From Armatimonadetes bacterium RBG_19FT_COMBO_69_19 (GTDB taxonomy: Bacteria > Sysuimicrobiota > Sysuimicrobiia > Sysuimicrobiales > Kaftiobacteriaceae), in contig MENB01000172.1 in the NCBI GenBank assembly GCA_001768125.1, positions 5,168-12,736 on the forward strand: DNA of 7,569 bases, given 5' to 3'. Position numbers and translations under genes: made by a program. The notes under the pieces are model-generated. The model did not search any database and was not told where the DNA came from. It saw only the letters and a list, made by a program, of their open reading frames with translations. Shown in pieces: positions 1-6,094 of the stretch (the first letter of the stretch is position 1; each line of letters starts with the position of its first letter).

Positions 1-912
1 CGCCATGCCGGCGTACCCCGCGACGACCATCCAGCCGCGGTGGCGGCCGCGTCCGGCGCTGCCGATGAGCATGCCTCCTGCGACCATCCCTAGGTTCATG
101 GAGGAGAGGAGGAGCCCATAGGTCGCCGACCCGCCGCCGAGCGCCCGGGTCGCGAACACGGGCGCGACGACCGGGATCGCACCCCAGTAGGCGTGGGAGA
201 GGATGCCCAGGACGGCAAGGGTCAGGACCGCTTGCTGGCTCCGCATGTACGCGAGGCCTTCCCCGATTTCCCGAGCGACCGCCCGGACCGTCAGCGACGC
301 CGTTGTCCGAACGTCCGCCGGCACGGTCGCGAGATAGAGCGCGTAGCCGGAGACCCCGAACGTCGTCGCGTCGACGTAGAAGACGCTGTTCAGCCCGGTC
401 ACGCTCACGAGCAGTCCCCCAAGCGCCGGTCCGGCGATCCCGCCCAACTGCCGTGTCAATCCCATCAGCGCGTTCGCGGGCAGGAGTGCCTCCCCGGGGA
501 CGACGTTGGGGAGGCTGGCCATGAGCGCGGGCCGGAACAGCAGCCCGAAGGTCGCGAGGAAGAACGAGATGACGTAGATCGCCCATAGTGAGAGCGCCCC
601 CAGGGAGTTGAGCAGGGGGATGAGCAGGACCAGGGCGACGCGCGCGGCATCCGCGGCGATCATCGTCCGGCGCCGATCCCATCGGTCAACCATGGCTCCG
701 GCGATCAGCCCGAAGAGGAGCGTGGGCAGCAGCTGCACAGCCAGGACCGTTCCGGTGATGAGCGCGGACCCCGTGAGATCCAGCACGAGCCAGAGCAGCG
801 CGACCTCGTGCAGGCCGTCGCCCAGCCGTGAGATGGCCTGTCCCGCGAAGAGCAGGGCGAAATTCCGCTCGCGCAGCAGCGTGCGGTACGTGGGCGGGAG
901 CGTCGTGCTCAT
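1..912 (-). CDS. MFS transporter, DHA3/EntS-like (3' end beyond window)
   Basis: Probable proton-driven exporter of small molecules in the cytoplasmic membrane; substrate unknown. The frame is open for 304 codons from ATG 912-910 to the window edge, so the C-terminal part is missing (the family usually has about 400-430 residues). The N-terminal region starts RNFALLFAGQAISRLGDG (residues 16-33), typical of MFS_3/EntS-like carriers. The MFS motif-A loop between helices 2 and 3 is clear: GAMVDRWDRRR at 72-82. A weaker second-half copy, GSAGRGRHRG, lies at about 284-293. Several hydrophobic helices are visible between 17 and 190 and from 226 onward. A GAGG ribosome site lies 8 bases before the ATG, and the start is 2 bases after the DppC-like stop, so it is the fourth gene of the importer operon. 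Transporter class is sure; export direction and substrate are inference. Confidence 0.9.
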   Translation of the reverse strand, partial: MSTTLPPTYRTLLRERNFALLFAGQAISRLGDGLHEVALLWLVLDLTGSALITGTVLAVQLLPTLLFGLIAGAMVDRWDRRRTMIAADAARVALVLLIPLLNSLGALSLWAIYVISFFLATFGLLFRPALMASLPNVVPGEALLPANALMGLTRQLGGIAGPALGGLLVSVTGLNSVFYVDATTFGVSGYALYLATVPADVRTTASLTVRAVAREIGEGLAYMRSQQAVLTLAVLGILSHAYWGAIPVVAPVFATRALGGGSATYGLLLSSMNLGMVAGGMLIGSAGRGRHRGWMVVAGYAGMA

Positions 913-914
913 CG

Positions 915-1799
915 TCACCGCCTCAATCGGGGGTTGAGCGTCTCTTCCAGCGCGAACCCGGTGAAGGCGAAGCCCAGCACCGCGGCTGTGATGAGCAATC
1001 CCGGAGGCAGGACCCACCACTTCCACGTGCCACTGAGGAAGGCACTTCGCACCTGCGCGTAGTACAGCGTCGACCCCCAGGACTTCGCCGTGGGATCACC
1101 CAGCCCCAGGAAGGAGAGGGATGCTTCGATCAGGATCGCGTTGCTCGCCGCCAGGATGAACTGCGCAAGGGACAGCGACAGCACACCGGGGAGCACGTGG
1201 CGGCGCAGGATGCGTCCGGGTGACGCGCCCAGAGCGCGGGCGGCGTCGATGAAGTCGAGCGAGGTGAGGGACAGCACCTGGGCGCGGATCACCCGGGCGG
1301 GCCGGGCCCAGACGAGGATGCCAATGACGAGGATGATATTCCAGAACGAGGGCCCGAGGTACGCGGCAAGCAGGAGCATCAGTGGGAGGAAGGGGACGAC
1401 CAGGACGACGTCTACCAGGCGCATCAGCGCGGCGTCCACCCACCCACCGAAGTACCCGGCGACCATGCCGATGACCGTGCCGATGGAGATCGCGACGACC
1501 GCGGCGAGGAAGCCGATCGTGAGCGAGATGCGCACACCATAGATCAGCTCGCTCAGGAGATCCTGACCGACATCGTTCGTGCCGAGCAGGTGCGCGCGGG
1601 AGGGGGGCTCGAACGGGTCGCCGGTCGTCACCTCTGGGTCGTACGGGACGATCCAGGGAGCGAGCGCTCCCGCCGCCACGAGGATGGCGAGCAGAGCCAG
1701 GCCCACCGCCCCCACGGAGCCGAGGCGGACGCGGTGGCGCAGCGCAGTGACCGGCGCCCCGCCAGCCTCCCGGACCCTGCTCGTCCCGGCCTCAGCCAT
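915..1799 (-). CDS. ABC transporter permease, DppC/OppC family
   Basis: One of two membrane subunits of a family-5 importer (dipeptide/oligopeptide/nickel type), 294 residues, the usual size. After a short cytoplasmic tail comes helix 1 (about 28-50), then the family's periplasmic segment with HLLGTNDVGQDLLSELIYG (70-88), a hallmark of DppC proteins. Further helices lie near 93-115, 127-148, 151-166, 209-232 and 263-285. The cytoplasmic EAA loop, which docks the ATPase, reads DAARALGASPGRILRRHVLP (185-204) and is well conserved, so the protein should still need an ATPase partner. The start ATG 1799-1797 follows the DppB-like stop by 3 bases. No strong Shine-Dalgarno is visible, which suggests translational coupling. 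Substrate cannot be told from the permease. Confidence 0.95.
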   Translation of the reverse strand: MAEAGTSRVREAGGAPVTALRHRVRLGSVGAVGLALLAILVAAGALAPWIVPYDPEVTTGDPFEPPSRAHLLGTNDVGQDLLSELIYGVRISLTIGFLAAVVAISIGTVIGMVAGYFGGWVDAALMRLVDVVLVVPFLPLMLLLAAYLGPSFWNIILVIGILVWARPARVIRAQVLSLTSLDFIDAARALGASPGRILRRHVLPGVLSLSLAQFILAASNAILIEASLSFLGLGDPTAKSWGSTLYYAQVRSAFLSGTWKWWVLPPGLLITAAVLGFAFTGFALEETLNPRLRR

Positions 1800-1802
1800 T
1801 GC

Positions 1803-2780
1803 TCATCGGGCGTGGCGAACGCGCGGATCGATGAGGGGATACACGAGGTCCGCCGCGATGTTGGCCAGGATCACGGACACCGTGACGATGAAGAACGTGC
1901 CCTGGAGAACCGGGTAGTCGCGGGCGAGCACGGCCTCAAAGAGGAGCCGGCCGAGCCCGGGGTAGGAAAAGACGGTCTCGATGACCGTCGCTCCGCTCAC
2001 GATGTACCCCAGGTTGAGCATGAACACGGTCGACACGGGCAGCAGCGCGTTGCGCATCGCGTGGCGGAACATGATGCGGCGTTCCGCGACGCCCTTGGAG
2101 CGGGCGGTGGAGATGTACTGCTCGCCGAGGACGGTTAGCAGCGAGTATCGCATGATCAAGAACATACCGGGGATGGTGACGAGGGTGAGCGTGGCCAGCG
2201 GAAGCACCAGGTGCCAGGCTACGTCGAAGATCCAGGCCGGCCCGGACAGCCCGGCACCGGGGGTCATCGCCCCGAAGACGGGGAACCAGCCCCTTCCGGC
2301 GGCGAAGACCGCGATGAAGATCATCGCGAGCCAGAACGAGGGCGTCGATTCCAACAGCATCGCGCCCCCGAGCGAGGCAAGATCCAGCGGGCGACCACGG
2401 CGCCAGGCCGCCGCAGTGCCCCAGGCGATGCCGATGAGCGTAGCCAGGAGCAGGGAGATCCCCACGAGCAACACCGTCCACCGCAGCCGGCTGAGGATGA
2501 TCTCCACCACGGGACGGCCCTGCTGGAACGAGTGGCCCAGATCGCCGCGCGCCAGGTTGCCCAGATAGATCGCGTACTGTCGCCAGACCGGCCGGTCCAG
2601 CCCGAAAGCGCTGTACAACTGGGCGCGCTGCGCTTCGGTCATGAAGCCGACGTCCTCGCCGGCGAGGAACACGAGCGGGCTCCCCGGCATCATCCGCGGC
2701 AGCGCGAAGTTCAGCGTGACCGCAAACAGCAGGACGAGGGCGTACTGGACGCCCTTGGCCGCGAAGAACCGCCAGAGCAT
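1803..2780 (-). CDS. ABC transporter permease, DppB/OppB family
   Basis: Second membrane subunit of the family-5 importer, 325 residues, typical length. It begins MLWRFFAAKGVQYALVLLF, matching the usual DppB N-terminus (short basic start, then helix 1 and a PRMMPGSP segment at 28-35). The family's LDRPVWRQYAIYLGNLARGDLG region lies at 61-82, written here as LDRPVWRQY (61-69) plus NLARGDLG (75-82). The ATPase-docking EAA loop is YISTARSKGVAERRIMFRHA (222-241). The VSGATVIETVFSYPGLG segment (261-277) is characteristic. I chose ATG 2780-2778: the frame stays open upstream to 3167, but those residues are low-complexity and lie inside the SBP gene on the same strand in another frame. The start is 8 bases after the SBP stop with only a weak ribosome site, pointing to coupling. 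Confidence 0.95.
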   Translation of the reverse strand: MLWRFFAAKGVQYALVLLFAVTLNFALPRMMPGSPLVFLAGEDVGFMTEAQRAQLYSAFGLDRPVWRQYAIYLGNLARGDLGHSFQQGRPVVEIILSRLRWTVLLVGISLLLATLIGIAWGTAAAWRRGRPLDLASLGGAMLLESTPSFWLAMIFIAVFAAGRGWFPVFGAMTPGAGLSGPAWIFDVAWHLVLPLATLTLVTIPGMFLIMRYSLLTVLGEQYISTARSKGVAERRIMFRHAMRNALLPVSTVFMLNLGYIVSGATVIETVFSYPGLGRLLFEAVLARDYPVLQGTFFIVTVSVILANIAADLVYPLIDPRVRHAR

Positions 2781-2788
2781 CGCGTTCG

Positions 2789-4390
2789 CTACTTGGGGGG
2801 ATCGACGAACGAGAGCTTGGTCACGTAGCCCTGGCCCTTCTGGAAGGCCCACCTGCCGTAGGCACTCTGCCGGTACGCCATGATCGTGTCCGGGTAGAAC
2901 AGGACGTGGATGGGCAGGTCCTGGGCGACGATCTTCTGCATCTCTGCGGCAAGCTGCTTCTGGCTCGCGGGATCGACCGTGACGACGAGCTGCTCGCCCA
3001 GCCGGTCGAGCTGCGGGTTCTTGTAGCCGCCGATGTTGATGGCGCCAATCTGGCAGTTGGAGTGGAAGAGGTCCACCAGCGCGGTGGGGCGGGACATCAC
3101 CGGTGCCGACCAGCCGAACACGGCCATGTCGAACCGCCGGCCCTTGCAGACGTCGAACTCCGGCCACACCTGGTCGATGATCGCTGCGTCTTCGGCGACG
3201 CGGATGTTGACGCCGATCCCGACGTCCTTCAGCGCGGTCCGGATGAGCTCCGCGCCGCGGATGCGCACCGGATTGCCCGCGAGCGTAAGCAGGGTGAACT
3301 GCAGCGGGGTGCCATCCTGGGCCTCCCGGATCCCGTCGCGGTTCCGGTCGAGGTAGCCCGCCTCATTGAGGAGGGCGACCGACTTGGCCTTGCTGCCCTC
3401 GAACTTCAACCCCTGGGCGTAGAAGGGGGAGTCGGGGTGGAGGTAGCCCGGGGAGCCCACCACGGCATAGCCGAGCATGAGCAATCTCACCATCAAGGTC
3501 GTGTTGATCGCGCCGGCGATGGCACGGCGCAACCGCGCGTCCTTGAGCAGCGGGTGCTCCACGTTGAACTGAAGGATCGTCGAGGCGAAGCCGGCGCCCC
3601 GCACGACCTTGATCCCCGCAGCCTTCTCGAACTGCGCAACAAGCTCCGGGCTCAGCGTGCGGGCGTTGGCGTCGATCTGCCCGGCCTGCAGGGCCGTAAA
3701 GGAGACCGTCGCGTCGCGGATGATCGGCAGCACGACCTCGCGGACCTTCACGGGCCCGGCGAAGTACTGCGGATTCGCGCTCAGCCGGTAGAACTGGCCG
3801 TCCTGAACCTCCTCCACGCGGAAGGGGCCGCTTCCGACCGTGTTGCGAAACGCGCGGGCCGCGGCGACCGTCGTGACCGGCTCCCAGACGTGCTTGGGGA
3901 GGATGGGGACATCGGCCAACGTCCGTAGCCGAAAGCCGGCGTCAGGCTGTTTCAGCCGGAAGATCACCGTCTGGGGGTTCGGCGCGTCAACGCCGTCCAG
4001 GTTGCGCGTCGTCGGCGTCCAGCGAGAGTGCGTCACCTTCGCTGCGTACTCGAAGGTGAACTTCACATCCTCGGATGTGAGCGGCCGTCCGTCGTGCCAG
4101 CGGATATTGGGCCGGAGCGTGAGCGTCCAGGTCCGGCCGTCCGTGCTGACCCTCGTGTCGCGGACCAGCCAGGGGATCGGTTCATTGTTCAGATCCGGGT
4201 AGAACAGCGGGTCGTACACCAGCGTCATGATGTTCCAGCCCGGATACCCGCTCTGGTACGTGTACGGGTTCAGCCATCCCTCGTCGCGCGTGAGGGCCAG
4301 GCGTACCGTGCTGCTCTGGGCGTTGGCGGGCGGCAGGAGCAGGCTCACGACGACAAGATAGATGAGGAGCGACATCCTCAGCAAGCGCAC
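2789..4390 (-). CDS. ABC transporter substrate-binding protein, family 5 (SBP_bac_5)
   Basis: Extracytoplasmic binding protein that captures the importer's substrate (peptide, nickel chelate, sugar or similar; unresolved). I start it at GTG 4390-4388, giving 533 residues, because a GGGGGG ribosome site sits 8 bases upstream and the result is a classic signal peptide: basic n-region (residues 1-5, RLLR), hydrophobic core (8-19) and an ANA|Q cleavage site after residue 24. There is no lipobox cysteine, so it is secreted or anchored some other way. The family signature WHDGRPLTSEDVKFTFEY is at 98-115. The only two cysteines (about 415 and 446) flank the FGWSAP region and could form a disulfide. 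DRNRDGIRE (348-356) resembles a calcium-binding loop. ATG 4375-4373 is a possible alternative start, but its AGG is directly adjacent to the ATG. The gene heads the operon. Confidence 0.93.
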   Translation of the reverse strand: MRLLRMSLLIYLVVVSLLLPPANAQSSTVRLALTRDEGWLNPYTYQSGYPGWNIMTLVYDPLFYPDLNNEPIPWLVRDTRVSTDGRTWTLTLRPNIRWHDGRPLTSEDVKFTFEYAAKVTHSRWTPTTRNLDGVDAPNPQTVIFRLKQPDAGFRLRTLADVPILPKHVWEPVTTVAAARAFRNTVGSGPFRVEEVQDGQFYRLSANPQYFAGPVKVREVVLPIIRDATVSFTALQAGQIDANARTLSPELVAQFEKAAGIKVVRGAGFASTILQFNVEHPLLKDARLRRAIAGAINTTLMVRLLMLGYAVVGSPGYLHPDSPFYAQGLKFEGSKAKSVALLNEAGYLDRNRDGIREAQDGTPLQFTLLTLAGNPVRIRGAELIRTALKDVGIGVNIRVAEDAAIIDQVWPEFDVCKGRRFDMAVFGWSAPVMSRPTALVDLFHSNCQIGAINIGGYKNPQLDRLGEQLVVTVDPASQKQLAAEMQKIVAQDLPIHVLFYPDTIMAYRQSAYGRWAFQKGQGYVTKLSFVDPPK

Positions 4391-4509
4391 GGCGGATACC
4401 CCCCGGTGGACTCGCGTGAAATTCCCCTCTTGTTCGCGGTCCTGCGGGCTGCTCCTGCGTCCCGGCGGCCTTGACAGATCCGGGAAGATATGTGACCATT
4501 TAGTCACAT
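4391..4509. promoter_or_regulatory. Divergent regulatory region between importer operon and arsR-type gene
   Basis: This 119-base gap separates two divergent transcription units. It carries the rightward promoter and the palindrome listed separately. On the leftward (minus) strand I see no convincing -10/-35 pair: CATATC within the palindrome is the best -10-like hexamer, with only a poor -35 match. The part nearest the SBP gene (4391-4470) would be its untranslated leader; I see no riboswitch-like structure or upstream reading frame in it. Confidence 0.6.
4471..4499 (+). promoter_or_regulatory. Predicted sigma-70-type promoter of the arsR-SRPBCC unit
   Basis: A perfect -35 box TTGACA (4471-4476) is followed, after 17 bases, by GACCAT (4494-4499). 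This is a poor -10 box but keeps the key second A and last T, and is preceded by TGT, an extended -10 element. Transcription would begin near 4506-4507, only a few bases before the ATG at 4510, so the message would be leaderless or nearly so. The -35 box is direct observation; the -10 assignment and start are inference. Confidence 0.5.
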
Positions 4510-4511
4510 AT
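4488..4511. promoter_or_regulatory. Perfect inverted repeat, likely ArsR-family operator
   Basis: Arms ATATGTGAC (4488-4496) and GTCACATAT (4503-4511) are exact reverse complements, separated by CATTTA. The site is AT-rich in a GC-rich neighbourhood, covers the predicted -10 region and runs into the start codon of the downstream regulator gene. ArsR dimers commonly bind 12-2-12-like or shorter palindromes at their own promoters, so autorepression is the natural reading. The importer operon diverges from the same gap and might also be affected. The repeat is seen directly; the bound protein is inferred. Confidence 0.75.
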
Positions 4512-4851
4512 GCGAGAGGCGCTGGAAGACGTCTGGAGGGCCCTGGCCGATCCGACGCGCCGCCGCATCCTGGATCTGCTCCGAGCCGGGCCCCGCACGA
4601 CGGGCGAGTTGTGCGCGCGGTTCGCGGTCTCGCGGTTCGCGGTGATGAAGCACCTCGCCATCCTTGAGCGCGCCGGCCTCGTCCTGGTCAGGCGGGAGAG
4701 CCGGCAGCGCTGGAACTACCTCAACGCGGTGCCGATCCGGCAGATCTACGAACGGTGGATCAGAGACTACGAGGGGGTCTGGGCCGGGTCGCTCCTGACA
4801 CTCAAACGGCACGTCGAAGGATCCGGGCGAGAAAGGGGACGGACGTCATGA
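4510..4851 (+). CDS. ArsR-family winged-helix transcriptional regulator
   Basis: Cytoplasmic DNA-binding dimer, 113 residues, normal for the family. ALADPTRRRILDLL (11-24) is the standard first helix of ArsR regulators. TGELCARFAVSRFAVMKHLA (31-50) holds the helix-turn-helix with its recognition helix, followed by ILERAGLVLVRRESRQRWNY (51-70) forming the wing. The metal-binding ELCVCDL motif of ArsR/SmtB metal sensors is absent (here ELCARF, a single cysteine), so arsenic or metal sensing is unlikely. The subfamily found next to SRPBCC genes fits better. ATG 4510 is the only reasonable start, because an in-frame TAG lies at 4501-4503. No Shine-Dalgarno is possible in the short leader predicted. 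Its stop overlaps the next gene's start (ATGA). It is probably autoregulated through the palindrome at its start. Confidence 0.93.
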   Translation: MREALEDVWRALADPTRRRILDLLRAGPRTTGELCARFAVSRFAVMKHLAILERAGLVLVRRESRQRWNYLNAVPIRQIYERWIRDYEGVWAGSLLTLKRHVEGSGRERGRTS

Positions 4852-5312
4852 GCGAGGTCCGTGCGTTCCAGATCGAGCAGGAGGTCACCATCGCGGCGCC
4901 GCCCGCGCGCGTCTTCGACGCGCTCACCAAGGAGGTGTCCGCCTGGTGGGGACTGCCCCACATGTACGCCGAGGACGCCCGCGACATCATCCTCGAGCCG
5001 CGCGTCGGCGGCCGGTTCTACGAGGATTGGGGCAACGGCGAGGGCGCGCTGTACGCGATCGTGACGATCGCGCGGCGGCCGGAACGGCTGCGCATGAGCG
5101 GGTCGATGGGGATGCGCGGCGCCGTGGCCGGCGTGATCGAGATCACGCTCACCCCGAAGGGCGCGGGAACCGTCGTGCGCCTGTCCCACCGCGTGGTGGG
5201 CGAGGTCACGGAGGAAACGGAATCCGGTTACCGGGAGGGGTGGCGGGGTCTCTTCGCCGAGCGGCTGAAGGCGTTCGTCGAGAAAGGAGTACGTTCGGGC
5301 CTCAAACGCTAA
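4848..5312 (+). CDS. SRPBCC / AHSA1-family domain protein
   Basis: Small (154-residue) soluble protein of the START-like fold that binds hydrophobic ligands; the reaction or ligand is unknown. The usual order is visible: beta-strand and helix EVTIAAPPARVFDALT (12-27), then WWGLP (33-37), the ILEPRVGGRFYEDWGNGEG stretch (48-66), a central sheet, and the long C-terminal helix YREGWRGLFAERLKAFVEKG (128-147). Proteins of this type are regularly encoded immediately after an ArsR regulator. Here the genes share an ATGA overlap (4848-4851), with an AGGGGA ribosome site (4834-4839) 8 bases before the ATG inside the regulator's end. That pairing implies the repressor controls its level, possibly in response to the same ligand. 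A longer upstream frame (from 4755) only extends into the regulator gene and is not needed. Confidence 0.9.
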   Translation: MSEVRAFQIEQEVTIAAPPARVFDALTKEVSAWWGLPHMYAEDARDIILEPRVGGRFYEDWGNGEGALYAIVTIARRPERLRMSGSMGMRGAVAGVIEITLTPKGAGTVVRLSHRVVGEVTEETESGYREGWRGLFAERLKAFVEKGVRSGLKR

Positions 5313-5319
5313 GGGCTGG

Positions 5320-5347
5320 ATCGCTGCGGCGCTGCGCGCCTCGCGAT
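5320..5347. repeat. Compound hairpin in convergent gap, possible dispersed palindromic element
   Basis: Outer arms ATCGC (5320-5324) and GCGAT (5343-5347) enclose inner arms GGCGC (5328-5332) and GCGCC (5336-5340) with a TGC loop. It sits between the SRPBCC stop at 5312 and the DUF3105 stop at 5352. There is no T-run on either strand, so it is not a standard intrinsic terminator, though it could slow or protect transcripts from both sides. The overall form, ctggatcgc...gcgatgac, resembles REP-like palindromes I know from many bacterial genomes. Only one copy lies in this window, so the repeat status is unproven. Confidence 0.45.
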
Positions 5348-5351
5348 GACA

Positions 5352-5993
5352 TCAGTCCGGGACGAACTCGGGGCCCTTGTTCTTGAAGCGGTTGATGAAG
5401 TCGACGATGGCGCCGCGGTCGAACCGGTCGAGCGTCATCAGCCGTCCCCAGGCGACCACCGCGATGCGGCTGTCGTTGCGCGGGCGGTGCGTCACGATGA
5501 CCTTGGTCCGGTACTCGCGGGTCAGCGCGACCAGCGCGTCGACGACCTCAGCATCCGTGGCGTCCTTGAAGCTGATCCAGATGCCGCCGTGCTCGAGGTT
5601 GTGGATGATGAGCTCGTCGGGCAGCTCGCTGTTGTGGAAGCCCCAGGTCGCCGTGCTGGCATAGTGCCAGCCCGAGGTCGGCGGGTTCGAGTTGTAGGCC
5701 GGATGTGGGACGCCGGGGCCTAGGTGGTCGCGTCCCTGATCGGCGACCTCGACGACCCGGGGCCGTGAAGCTGTCCCAGGTTGCGGCGCACCAGGCTGCG
5801 CGGGGCCGGACACGGTCGGCTCCGGACGCAGGGCGCTCCATAGCGCCCAGCCGCCTCCGATCGCCACCACGAGGACCGCGGCGGCGATGACGAGCGTGCG
5901 CCTCTGGCGCTGATGCTCTCGCTGCTGCGCTTCCTCGGCCTTGCGTTCCAGCCGCGTCTGCCGGCGCGCTTCTTTCCTGCCTGCCTTCCCCAT
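5352..5993 (-). CDS. DUF3105 family membrane-anchored protein
   Basis: Protein of unknown function, 213 residues. It has a very basic, Arg/Lys/Gln-rich, probably helical N-terminal tail (1-33), one membrane helix (about 34-54), a Pro/Gly/Ala linker (55-78) and a C-terminal domain outside the membrane. By the positive-inside rule the tail is cytoplasmic. The domain carries the DUF3105 hallmarks: YNSNPPTSGWHY (100-111), WGFHNSELPDE (117-127) and HNLEHGGIWISF (131-142). The conserved histidines (90, 97, 110, 120, 131, 135) could bind a metal, but that is inference. ATG 5993-5991 has a GGAG site 6 bases upstream, partly within a small hairpin. It stands alone: convergent with the SRPBCC gene and divergent from the FdrA gene. 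The family call is firm; its role is unknown. Confidence 0.88.
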   Translation of the reverse strand: MGKAGRKEARRQTRLERKAEEAQQREHQRQRRTLVIAAAVLVVAIGGGWALWSALRPEPTVSGPAQPGAPQPGTASRPRVVEVADQGRDHLGPGVPHPAYNSNPPTSGWHYASTATWGFHNSELPDELIIHNLEHGGIWISFKDATDAEVVDALVALTREYRTKVIVTHRPRNDSRIAVVAWGRLMTLDRFDRGAIVDFINRFKNKGPEFVPD

Positions 5994-5995
5994 CG

Positions 5996-6014
5996 GTTGC
6001 TCCAGTCTAGCAAC
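5996..6014 (-). promoter_or_regulatory. Small hairpin overlapping the DUF3105 ribosome-binding site
   Basis: GTTGCT (5996-6001) and AGCAAC (6009-6014) pair exactly around a 7-base loop. On the DUF3105 message the GGAG ribosome site (6003-6000) lies half in the loop and half in the stem, directly before the ATG. It may lower translation, or it may be chance; a 6-bp stem is short. Confidence 0.3.
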
Positions 6015-6094
6015 ACGTCATTTCCATGGCAAGGGAAAGGGCGGCGGCGGTGGAAATCCTTAGCGGCCCCGAGTCGTCCGGTGAGGTGTGCGCG

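Noticed and set aside
2781..3167. A 129-residue N-terminal extension of the DppB-like permease.
   Set aside because: It overlaps the SBP coding sequence in another frame, has low-complexity Arg/Gly/Pro content, and the family begins at MLWRFF.
2906..3928. A 340-residue open frame on the plus strand opposite the SBP gene.
   Set aside because: No family features; composition is that of an antisense shadow (Asp/Val/Arg repeats), and the opposite strand carries a clear SBP.
2789..4390. Lipoprotein anchor on the binding protein.
   Set aside because: The signal peptide ends ANA|Q with no cysteine at the cleavage site.
4488..4511. A CRP/FNR-type binding site (TGTGA...TCACA).
   Set aside because: TGTGA and TCACA are separated by 8 bases, not the 6 of the CRP consensus, and the repeat lies over a -10/start codon next to an ArsR gene, which is a simpler owner.
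4510..4851. Arsenic or metal resistance regulator.
   Set aside because: No CxC metal motif and no arsenic genes nearby; the neighbour is an SRPBCC protein.
5320..5347. Rho-independent terminator.
   Set aside because: No run of T on either strand after the stem, and the stem is interrupted.
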